DNA of 58,976 nt from Drouetiella hepatica Uher 2000/2452 (GTDB lineage Bacteria > Cyanobacteriota > Cyanobacteriia > Elainellales > Elainellaceae), in NCBI GenBank assembly GCA_019359505.1, contig JAHHHD010000032.1, positions 1 to 58,976 on the forward strand, written 5' to 3'. Below the pieces are notes generated by a model. That model was not told the DNA's origin. It did not search any database and worked only from the letters and a program-made list of their open reading frames with translations. Position numbers and translations under genes: made by a program. Shown here piece by piece: positions 51,891 to 58,976 of this stretch (positions within the stretch are counted from its first letter, which is position 1; every line of letters begins with the position of its first letter).

Positions 51891-51985
51891 TATAGCAATC
51901 GCCAAGGCGGTTAGGACGGGGACATTTTTGGTGGGAAGCGAAGCTTCCCACCAAAAATGTCCCCAGCAAACTGGCGACAGCTATA
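51891..51985. repeat. Hairpin element, family A, copy 4
   Basis: About 95 bases bounded by TATAGC and GCTATA. Perfect 22-base arms (51918-51939 and 51943-51964) around GAA. It differs from the copy at 40434 at two stem positions on the left arm (GC to AA), with both compensated on the right arm (GC to TT). Confidence 0.9.
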
Positions 51986-52246
51986 AATTATGGGCAGTAT
52001 TGTGTCCCTAGCGCTTTCGTGGTCTGGTGCTGCTGCTGTACAGTGTACTTGATTAAAAATTGGCAGATCGCGGGATAGATTGCTGTGTGGGCAGTTGTTG
52101 CATTCCAGATCGAAAAAATTAAGCCATGCCGAATCTTAAACTAGGGGTTGAGTGTTCTGCAAATTTTACAGTGCATCGTTTTGTTCCCGAACTTGACTGC
52201 CTCAGTCAGCCGCTGCATATCGAGTATTGGTTATCTCTGTATACTA

Positions 52247-54901
52247 ATGGCTGGTGGCGATGCGGTTCTGTCCATGAATGTAGAGTCCAGCACAACAAAC
52301 GGCGCGATCAACGGCGCGACCAGTGGGGCAATCGGTGGCACGATTAATGGCGCAGTAAACAACACTACATTTGTCACCGTTAAGGCTGACATTGCAACTA
52401 GCCCGCCCGTCGCATCCGTCACGACTCAGCTTGTCGGACGTGCCGTGCTACCTGCCGCAACTTTTGCCCCCGGAGTCACTTCTGGACAATTTCTCGCTCT
52501 CAATAATGACGGCACCGTTGGCACGGTCAATGCTAACGGACAGCCTGTTCCTTTCCTGGGAGTCAATGGACAGCCTGTGCAGGGTTTTTCTGGTGTCTTG
52601 CCAGGAGCGAAGTTAGGCACTTACCTGGTCATGGTCGATAACGGCTATGGTGCGAAGGCAAACTCTGCGGATGCGCTGCTGCGGTTTTATGCGGTAGAGC
52701 CAGACTTTAGCACGGGAGAAGTTTACCCCGTTGATGTGCAAACAGGCGATCGCCTCGACAGTTTCACCGACAAGAGCCTACTCCAGCTCAACGACAAAAA
52801 CGGCAAGCTGAAGGGCATCCAGACGATCGTTGCTGATTTAGACATCTATCCCGGCAGCGACAAGCTGAAGCCCGGTGGCACAGACGTTGACGCTAGCATC
52901 AAGCAGGGTCGTCTGCTGACAGGATTTGATTTTGATCCAGAGTCTTTCAGAAAGGCGGCAGACGGCACCTACTGGATTGGCGATGAGTTTGGCCCTTACC
53001 TGCTGCATGTGGGCGCAGACGGAACGCTGATCTCGGCTCCTATCCCGACTCCCAACGCCGTCCCGTTAAACACCCTCAACGGACAGGCTCCGATCGTGAT
53101 TGGGCATCGTGGCGCAAGTGGGTTGCGACCTGAACACACCTTAGCTGCCTATCAGTTGGCGATCGACCTAGGGGCAGACTTTATTGAACCTGACCTGGTT
53201 TCTACCCAGGACGGCGTGCTGATTGCCCGTCACGAGATCAATATCAAAGACACGACAGATGTGGCGGAGCGTCCAGAATTTGCCGATCGCTTCACCACCA
53301 AAATCATTGACGGCACGGCTGAAAGCGGCTGGTTTGCCGACGACTTTACCTTGGCTGAAATTAAGACGCTACGGGCAAAAGAGCGGCTAGCTTTCCGCGA
53401 TCAGTCCTACAACGGACAGTTTGAAATTCCGACCTTCCAGGAAATTATTGACTTGGTGAAGGGTGTAGAAGCAACAGGCAAGAAGATTGGTATCTATCCT
53501 GAAACTAAACATCCCAGCTACCACGCTGCTGAAGGGCTGGCGTTGGAAGAGTCACTGGTTAACATTCTCAATCAAAACAATTTTACTGACCCTAGCCGCT
53601 TCTACATTCAGTCGTTTGAGGTGAGCAACCTCAAGAAGCTGAAGACGCTGATTGATGTGCCGCTAGTGCAGTTGCTGGATGCCACCGATACAGCGCTGGA
53701 TGGTAGCCTGATTGAGACAAAGCCCTACGACTTTGTAGTGAGCGGCGACCCTCGCACCTATGGGGATTTGCAATCGCCCGCAGGGCTTCAAGAAATCGCG
53801 ACTTACGCGGATGGCATTGGGCCTTGGAAGCGGATGATTCTTTCTGTCAAAGGCGTAGATGCTGATGGCGATGGCAATGCGGATGATGTGAATGGCGATG
53901 GGGTAGTTGATGATGCCGATAAGATGCTGACCGCACCGACGACGCTGGTGCAAGATGCTCACGCAGCGGGTCTGCTGGTGCATCCTTACACCTTCCGCAA
54001 CGAATCTCGATATCTCGCCTCTGACTACAAGGTTGATCCTAAGTCTGAAGCCCGTCCCTATCCTTACACTTTTCGCAGCGATTCTCGAAACTTGGCAGAT
54101 GAAAACCAGGACAGCGCTGAGCAGGAGATTCGTCAGTTTATTCAGCTTGGCGTAGATGGCTTTTTTACTGACTTTGCCGGGACGGGTAAAGCGGCTAAGG
54201 ACTATGCTACTCAGGCGTTTGTGCGATCGCCTGACAATGCAGATTTTGCCAATCTCCCAGAAGCTGACCGGATCAGAGCTGCGAATCTGGGTCGCTCTAG
54301 AGGATTTGAGGGGATGGCGCTCAGTGCGGACGGCACAAAGCTCTACACTCTGCTGGAAGGAGCCGTAATTACCGATCTCAATCAAAACCGTCTGCTCATT
54401 AGCGAGTTTGACCTGAAAACCGAGACTTACACGGGCAAGACTTTCTTTTATCAACTGGATGCGGCAGGTAGGGCGATCGGTGATATGACTGCCATCAACG
54501 ATCACGAGTTCATTATTATTGAGCGCGATAACGGACAGGGCGATGCTAGGAATCCGGCGTTCACTAACCCGGCACTCTCTAAGAAATTGTACAAAATTGA
54601 CCTGAACAAGGTGGATGAAGGCGGCTTCGTCGAGAAAGAGCTGATAGCAGACTTGCTGAATATCTCCGATCCCCAGGGGCTAGGGGGCAACGGCACAATC
54701 AACGGTATATTTACCTTCCCTTTTGTGACGATCGAGGATGTTTTGCCGATCGATAGTCAGACGCTCTTAATCATCAATGATAATAACTATCCCTTCAGCA
54801 TCGGTCGTACCCCTGGACAGCCAGATAACATTGAGTTCATTAAAATCAAGCTGGGCACTCCGCTTAATCTGCAAGAGGTCTATTCATTAGAGCCTGTTTA
54901 G
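52247..54901 (+). CDS. GDPD domain nested in a phytase-like esterase domain
   Basis: About 884 residues; start uncertain (ATG at 52247 or 52274, no clear ribosome site). After a Gly/Asn/Thr-rich N-terminus the first half of a phytase-like domain ([45 protein letters not shown]) runs to about residue 275. A complete glycerophosphodiester phosphodiesterase domain is inserted next: [37 protein letters not shown], ending [10 protein letters not shown] at about 665. It carries a dockerin-like calcium loop ([21 protein letters not shown]). The phytase-like domain then resumes ([21 protein letters not shown]). Expected to hydrolyse glycerophosphodiesters, perhaps for phosphate scavenging outside the cell. 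No classical signal peptide; secretion route unclear. The 3' end coincides with a family F terminal repeat. Confidence 0.88.
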   Translation: MAGGDAVLSMNVESSTTNGAINGATSGAIGGTINGAVNNTTFVTVKADIATSPPVASVTTQLVGRAVLPAATFAPGVTSGQFLALNNDGTVGTVNANGQPVPFLGVNGQPVQGFSGVLPGAKLGTYLVMVDNGYGAKANSADALLRFYAVEPDFSTGEVYPVDVQTGDRLDSFTDKSLLQLNDKNGKLKGIQTIVADLDIYPGSDKLKPGGTDVDASIKQGRLLTGFDFDPESFRKAADGTYWIGDEFGPYLLHVGADGTLISAPIPTPNAVPLNTLNGQAPIVIGHRGASGLRPEHTLAAYQLAIDLGADFIEPDLVSTQDGVLIARHEINIKDTTDVAERPEFADRFTTKIIDGTAESGWFADDFTLAEIKTLRAKERLAFRDQSYNGQFEIPTFQEIIDLVKGVEATGKKIGIYPETKHPSYHAAEGLALEESLVNILNQNNFTDPSRFYIQSFEVSNLKKLKTLIDVPLVQLLDATDTALDGSLIETKPYDFVVSGDPRTYGDLQSPAGLQEIATYADGIGPWKRMILSVKGVDADGDGNADDVNGDGVVDDADKMLTAPTTLVQDAHAAGLLVHPYTFRNESRYLASDYKVDPKSEARPYPYTFRSDSRNLADENQDSAEQEIRQFIQLGVDGFFTDFAGTGKAAKDYATQAFVRSPDNADFANLPEADRIRAANLGRSRGFEGMALSADGTKLYTLLEGAVITDLNQNRLLISEFDLKTETYTGKTFFYQLDAAGRAIGDMTAINDHEFIIIERDNGQGDARNPAFTNPALSKKLYKIDLNKVDEGGFVEKELIADLLNISDPQGLGGNGTINGIFTFPFVTIEDVLPIDSQTLLIINDNNYPFSIGRTPGQPDNIEFIKIKLGTPLNLQEVYSLEPV
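54865..54886. repeat. Solo family F terminal repeat inside a gene end
   Basis: TAATCTGCAAGAGGTCTA (54865-54882) is the exact reverse complement of the left end of the element at 39373, and TTCA after it also matches that element's right flank. No hairpin or second end is next to it. It encodes residues NLQEVYS at the C-terminus of the GDPD protein. Confidence 0.65.
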
Positions 54902-54920
54902 ACAGAAAGGTACACTTTAG

Positions 54921-55212
54921 TCAACGCTTGAAGCGCAACTGGTTGCCATTGATGGCAAAACCGTGAAAGGTTCCTACGATCAGGAAGGGAGTATTAAAGC
55001 CCTTCAACTGGTGAGTGCCTAAGCCAGTGAGCATCGACTTGTGCTGAGTCAGTGTGCTGTTGCCTCGAAGTCCAGCGAAATCACGGCAATTCCTGTGTTG
55101 CTCAAACAGCTAGCTCTGGCGGGTTGCATTATCGAGCAGCGTTAGACGCCCAGTTTATGCTGAAAATTCTCAGCGCCAATACTCCCCAGTCTGATGCACA
55201 TTCTCAACCACT
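54921..55212 (+). pseudogene. ISAs1-family transposase remnant
   Basis: A frame reading LVAIDGKTVKGSYDQEGSIK and ALQLVSA, a stop, then ASEHRLVLSQCAVASKSSEI and TAIPVLLKQLALAGCII. These match the catalytic part of ISAs1-type DDE transposases (VDGKTVRGS.., ASEHRLVLGQ.., EITAIP). There are two in-frame stops and a later frameshift (LDAQFMLKI in another frame). Both ends are missing. Dead fragment. Confidence 0.85.
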
Positions 55213-55473
55213 TTGATGCGTTTACCCTGCTATGGCTATCATTCCAAAAAGACTTACCAAACTGTATTTCTACGGGAACAATAATCGACAGAGGTTGCTA
55301 CTTTCGTAAAAATGCCGTTGGTTCCAGATCGAGAAGTTGTTATGTTTTGAACAACGCGAATGGTTGATTGACTAAGTTTCATGGAGACAAAGGAGCAATC
55401 CCTCCGTCGCACTACAGATTGTCATACCGTTCGTAACTCGTTCCATAATATATTCCTGAGGCAATCTCATCTG

Positions 55474-55866
55474 ATGCGTCAATTTTTAGTTGAACCAAAA
55501 GTCTTTTTGTTAATTGCGGTAGCAACTTCTACCGTCTTTGGCTTGGCTCCCATTAGCTCGGTACAAGCTGCGATCGGGCAAGCTCAACCTAATTCGACGG
55601 TTCAAACCTCTGGCACATTGGTGGCCTATGATAATTCTTGCGAAAGTGAAGATCTGACAGTTGGCGATGAAGTTACTGTTGATGGTGAAACTTATAGCCT
55701 TGAAGGAGATGGTAACGGGCTGTTCATCGAATATGTTTTAGAGGGTGACGAAGAAGCGGGAGTCGGAACCTATTCCGTAGTCGGCTTCGGTGGTGATTGT
55801 GAAACAGTTGAGCTTCAGCAAATTGACGGAACTGATTCTTTGGTGGGCAGCGATATAGACGAGTGA
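55474..55866 (+). CDS. Small secreted acidic hypothetical protein
   Basis: 130 residues from the ATG at 55474 (MRQFLVEPKVF), chosen because a clear signal peptide follows (FLLIAVATSTVFGLAPISSVQAA, likely cleaved after QAA). A longer form from 55381 is open but lacks family features. The mature part is very acidic, with two cysteines (NSCESED and GGDCETVE) that could form a disulphide, and beta-rich: TVGDEVTVDGETYSLEG, GNGLFIEYVLEGDEEAGVGTYSVVGF. No family recognised. It lies between transposase remnants, so it may be part of a recently acquired or reshuffled segment. Confidence 0.72.
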   Translation: MRQFLVEPKVFLLIAVATSTVFGLAPISSVQAAIGQAQPNSTVQTSGTLVAYDNSCESEDLTVGDEVTVDGETYSLEGDGNGLFIEYVLEGDEEAGVGTYSVVGFGGDCETVELQQIDGTDSLVGSDIDE

Positions 55867-55915
55867 TAGTTCTGCACTGAAGATGCAGAAAATCCCAGAA
55901 CATTTAGGATGTAAT

Positions 55916-55956
55916 GATTCGGGGAGGAACGCGCAAAGTGCGTTCCTCCCCGAATC
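55916..55956. repeat. Hairpin element, family E-like, copy 3
   Basis: Perfect 17-base arms (55916-55932 and 55940-55956). The preceding GTAATGATT matches the family E outer arm, but the rest of the stem (CGGGGAGGAACGC) is unique. It sits 50 bases after the stop of the secreted protein gene. Confidence 0.75.
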
Positions 55957-56097
55957 GTTTTGATGAGAGACGATCTGCATTAGCTCAGTATTTAGCTTTT
56001 TCGGAACCTCGAAAACCTTCTGACTGGGGCTGGTTTAAGCTGTAGCAAATGGTGACATTACCGAAGACATCAATCGAGGGGAAGGTTAGGACAATTA

Positions 56098-56412
56098 TCT
56101 CAAGGCATTATCCCAAAGGTTCTGAAATTGATTCAATGTCTTGAGAAAGTAATGCTTCACCCAAAACGAGACGTTCTCAATCTTGTTCAAGTCCAGAGAA
56201 TAAGGAGGCAAAAACAGAAGGGTGTAACCTGCTTGCTTAATCTACTCACGAATCAGGGTTGATTTGTGAAAGCTGACATTATCTATGACGACGACTTGCC
56301 TTGGCTTCAACTGCCTCACCAGACACTGTTGTACTCTTTCTGAGCCATCCTCAATCGCCATCAAACGCTCATTTAGGGTACGCTCAAAGCCTTGAAAAGC
56401 CTGATGTCAAAG
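56098..56412 (-). pseudogene. IS630-family transposase remnant
   Basis: Minus-strand frame reading VVVIDNVSFHKSTLIRE, an in-frame stop (56242-56244), then IKQAGYTLLFLPPYSLDLNK and IENVSFWVKHYFLKTLN. This is the C-terminal catalytic part of IS630-type (DDE_3) transposases: IDNxxFHKS and LPPYSPDLNPIE, with the usual Pro changed to Lys. The N-terminal half is missing. Fossil. Confidence 0.85.
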
Positions 56413-56796
56413 GATTTATCGCCCGAAAAAGTACCCTAAATAGACAATTGCAGTGAAATCAGGCAGTAGTCTAGAATGCAGACCTCGACAGAGCGATATG
56501 GTACATTTGCACTGCTTACAAGACCACCCTCCTGCCTGCCGGAAACGGTGGGCTTTTTGGCAGGGAGAGTTGCTAGGCGTGAGACTAATCACGGGTGGAC
56601 TAAAAGCCCTGGCTTATGATTGCAGCAGCACTTTACATATTCTGATCCATGCCCATCCACCCGCAATGGGCTTTTGCTTGGACGCATTATGCGGTCACTT
56701 ATGAGCATAAAACGCTTGTCACATCTGGTTGATGTTTTCACAAAGGCGATGAGCTAGCTCAGAAGTGGCACAAGGGCTGAAACCCTCATTCTCTCG

Positions 56797-56831
56797 TTTT
56801 GAGTAGTTGCGGTTCACGCAACTACTCAAAA
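56797..56831. repeat. Hairpin with 15-base perfect stem
   Basis: TTTTGAGTAGTTGCG (56797-56811) and its complement (56817-56831) around GTTCA. It lies 63 bases downstream of the threonine aldolase stop; on the minus strand it ends in an A/T-rich run and could terminate that gene. Confidence 0.7.
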
Positions 56832-56894
56832 GATTAAAAGTCTCTACTTAAGGCAGTTTTGAGGCTTAGCATTTTAATCTGGACTAGATTTGGA

Positions 56895-57935
56895 CTAGAT
56901 TTTACTGAGCTTTGCTGTCGATATAATTTCCTCTACCAATTTCGGCACTTGCTCCATTTGTGTCTGTGTTACCATCAAGCTGGTTACAGCTCGGACTGAA
57001 TGTGTCCCAACGGCTAGCATCGCCACTCCTTTTTCTCGAAGCCGATCGACCAAGATCTGAGCAGGCAATTCTAGAGTATGAAACACCACAAGATTAGTCT
57101 CGACATATTCTGGACTGATCTCTACGCCCTCAATTTGGCTTAAGTTTTCCGCCAAGTTTTTCGCGTTTGCGTGATCTTCTGACAGCCGCGCAAGCTGATA
57201 TTGCAGTCCATAGAGCGCCCCTGCTGCCATCATTCCTGCTTGCCGCATCCCGCCGCCAAACATCTTGCGAAACCGCCGCGCCCGCGCCATCATCTCCCGT
57301 GATCCTGCCAGCGCTGATCCCACAGGGGCACCCAGCCCTTTGGAGAAGCACACGCTCACAGTATCAAAAGGCTTTGCATAAGCTGCCTCAGAAATTCCGG
57401 TTGCCACGCAAGCATTCCAAAATCTTGCCCCATCCAGATGCAGCGGTAAGTCCTGCTCTCGGCAGACTTGGGCGATCGACTCCACCTCCGCTAACGGAAA
57501 AATTCTGCCGCCCCCCCGATTATGCGTATTTTCCAGGCACACCAGCTTTGTTTTAGGAAAATGTGAATCAATGGGGCGCAACACCTGCCGCACATCCGCA
57601 GCCGTAAAAATACCGCGATCGCCCTTCACCAAACGACATGATACTCCCGACAAAGCTGCCGGAGCGCCTCCCTCGTAATAGTAAATATGCGCCTCCGACT
57701 CCAAAATTACCTCATCTCCTGGCTCAGTATGCACCCGGAGCGCAATCTGATTCGTCATTGTGCCTGAAGGCATAAACACTGCTGCTTCTTTACCTAACAG
57801 CGCCGCCACATACTCCTCCAGCGCATTCACTGTCGGATCATCGCCAAACACATCATCCCCAACTGCCGCAGTCGCGATCGCCTCTCGCATTGCCGCCGTA
57901 GGTTGAGTAATCGTATCGCTACGCAAATCGATCAT
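56895..57935 (-). CDS. ltaE: Low-specificity L-threonine aldolase
   Basis: 346 residues from the ATG at 57935 ([12 protein letters not shown]), with GAGG seven bases upstream; a longer start adds seven unlikely residues. PLP-dependent fold type I enzyme splitting L-threonine or L-allo-threonine to glycine and acetaldehyde. Landmarks: [59 protein letters not shown], and the PLP lysine at about residue 199 in [14 protein letters not shown]. Cytoplasmic. Upstream lies a cluster of short palindromes at 58052-58135. Symbol by family similarity. Confidence 0.93.
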   Translation of the reverse strand: MIDLRSDTITQPTAAMREAIATAAVGDDVFGDDPTVNALEEYVAALLGKEAAVFMPSGTMTNQIALRVHTEPGDEVILESEAHIYYYEGGAPAALSGVSCRLVKGDRGIFTAADVRQVLRPIDSHFPKTKLVCLENTHNRGGGRIFPLAEVESIAQVCREQDLPLHLDGARFWNACVATGISEAAYAKPFDTVSVCFSKGLGAPVGSALAGSREMMARARRFRKMFGGGMRQAGMMAAGALYGLQYQLARLSEDHANAKNLAENLSQIEGVEISPEYVETNLVVFHTLELPAQILVDRLREKGVAMLAVGTHSVRAVTSLMVTQTQMEQVPKLVEEIISTAKLSKI

Positions 57936-58051
57936 AGAGTTCCTCAAGTAGCACAAGTTACAACATATACCTCTACAGCAATCCTAGATTCGACTGTGCT
58001 TTTTAAATGTTGCAACCACAACTTGTTCAAAGGTCAAATTTTGCATCAAAT

Positions 58052-58135
58052 TGAGACTCATTAATCTTAATTCAAGTCTTACACTAAGTCTCAATTATAT
58101 TGCGATTAGTCCTTAAAAAAGACGTGTGAGTCTCA
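58052..58135. promoter_or_regulatory. Cluster of three TGAGWCTCA-type palindromes
   Basis: TGAGACTCA (58052-58060), TAAGTCTCA (58085-58093) and TGAGTCTCA (58127-58135), each a nine-base palindrome or one base from it, in an A/T-rich segment 117-200 bases upstream of ltaE and 480 bases before the gene at 58618. The surroundings (ATTAATCTTAATT) recall Fur/Zur-type boxes, but the match is loose. Confidence 0.4.
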
Positions 58136-58617
58136 TTTGAGAAGAAAAATTCATGCATCAGACGTTCTGCAAGTGTGAACTCAATTTCAGGCAAAAATAG
58201 CTTCAGGGAGCAAGAGACATGCAATTACCAACATTGCTCGCCCTCCTCAATGAAAAGTTATGGATAAGATATTAATTAGAACTAGGTATCGTACCTATGC
58301 CTCATACGAGAACTACAGCAATACTTAAAACGTGTCTAATTTCATGATGTGCTGCTCTAGCAGAAGTCCTAGCATTTGCACTTTTTAAGGACATGCTGAT
58401 TTCCATGTCTCTATCCCGAAACACAGCGGTAGGATGGGCACTGCCCACATAAATCCTACTAAAACATCCTTTCCACATTCTTTGTCCATTCACCAATTAA
58501 TCTAATCGCTTGTGATGGACAATGCTTACCCTACCTGTCTGCTCATTTTACTTATCTTTCAAGTGGAAAGTTTGATAATGAGTATCCTCAGGTCTAAGCA
58601 CATGTCAACTAAAGAAA

Positions 58618-58959
58618 ATGACCACACCTAATCCTTTCACAGCCGAAGAACGTCAGCAACTTCTTCAAGAGTCTTTTGAAGTCATCGAGTGGCTCGATAA
58701 CTTTACAACCCGCTACACGCAGTTGCGTCTTGAACCCGGATTTATACAGTTGCTAGAACAAGAGCGCACTCAACAGGAGCGGCTAGTTGACTTACGCAAG
58801 CAATATAGCGACAGGGTTCCGATCATCCCCCTTTGCCGCTGTCCCTATTCGCCTTCATTTAGCAACGGATGTTGTTGGCGAATTGTACTATCAAAGTTTG
58901 GGTGGGGCCAAGGACGCAAACCGAGAAATTCGGGTTTTGGCATGAAGTTGACCTTGTAA
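58618..58959 (+). CDS. Hypothetical protein, possibly frameshifted
   Basis: 113 residues in the open frame. The first 70 look like a normal soluble helical protein (AEERQQLLQESFEVIEWLDNF, QERLVDLRKQYSDRVPIIP). After the CCCCC run at 58827-58831 the annotated frame becomes Cys/Trp/Gly-rich and unlike the start. The frame shifted by one base reads FAAVPIRLHLATDVVGELYY then QSLGGAKDANREIRVLA, stop at 58943-58945, which looks more protein-like. A one-base indel in the C-run, or a junction of two gene fragments, is likely. No family recognised. Nothing else of note lies between 57936 and 58617 besides the palindromes. Confidence 0.55.
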   Translation: MTTPNPFTAEERQQLLQESFEVIEWLDNFTTRYTQLRLEPGFIQLLEQERTQQERLVDLRKQYSDRVPIIPLCRCPYSPSFSNGCCWRIVLSKFGWGQGRKPRNSGFGMKLTL

Positions 58960-58976
58960 CCATGCGACCATCCGCA

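Noticed and set aside
56453-56704. 83-residue plus-strand frame after the IS630 remnant
   Set aside because: No ribosome site and no recognisable family. It could be mobile-element debris, but I cannot support it as a gene.

Overview
The window reads as the chromosome of a filamentous-type cyanobacterium. The octamer GCGATCGC (HIP1) recurs throughout. The single-piece tmRNA encodes the cyanobacterial-type tag ANNIVPFARKAAAVA. Many genes are families typical of cyanobacteria: pentapeptide-repeat/RTX proteins, an LptA-LptB-LptFG block, AarF and PP2C proteins, DUF309 and emfourin. A genus cannot be fixed from this sequence alone; Leptolyngbya/Oscillatoriales-like is a guess.

Layout. (1) 244-7978, minus strand: an exopolysaccharide-type operon of UDP-glucose 6-dehydrogenase, three tandem COG4671-like GT-B glycosyltransferases, a GT2 and a GT4 enzyme. 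(2) 8252-11124, plus strand: sensor kinase, OmpR-type regulator and a receiver-only regulator, divergent from the sugar operon across a region with a perfect palindrome. (3) 12246-14670: an XRE regulator, a small PAS-like protein and a glycosyltransferase-like protein, surrounded by long gene-poor stretches. (4) 15838-30514: a surface or secreted protein region with two paralogous pentapeptide+RTX chimeras, two pure RTX proteins, a second paralogous kinase/regulator pair, a HAMP sensor with a degenerate kinase domain, a GT4 enzyme and a parvulin-type prolyl isomerase. No type I exporter is present in the window. (5) 30650-36069: DUF4385, then an ECF42-like sigma factor divergent from a run of DGPF/YCII, YCII-SnoaL, VOC, DUF899 and DUF1579 genes. 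(6) 36112-41370: mobile-element debris, TM2 protein, orphan emfourin, membrane-anchored acetamidase/formamidase, tmRNA with terminator, DUF2283 and a DUF218/YdcF protein. (7) 41509-51792: housekeeping genes (PP2C, AarF/ABC1, DUF58, DUF309, the Lpt-type export genes, a decarboxylating dehydrogenase). (8) 52247-58976: a GDPD domain nested in a phytase-like domain, remnants of ISAs1 and IS630 transposases, a small secreted acidic protein, threonine aldolase, and a possibly frameshifted gene at the right edge.

Two non-genic signals stand out. First, about twenty long, mostly perfect hairpins lie between genes. They fall into at least six families with conserved flanks but different stems, and where two copies differ inside the stem both arms differ in a matching way. 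One family has a copy lacking the hairpin, which looks like an empty site. In two places repeat sequence supplies the 3' end of a gene. Second, a promoter-like box (TTGACA, 17-18 bases, TAAATC, with TGACAG-N7-CTGTCA embedded) occurs once upstream of the first pentapeptide-RTX gene and twice in tandem upstream of the second.

Working model (inference): the two paralogous two-component systems each sit divergently beside a cell-surface gene set, one beside the polysaccharide operon and one beside an RTX gene. They may co-regulate polysaccharide and calcium-binding surface proteins of a sheath, S-layer or motility coat.
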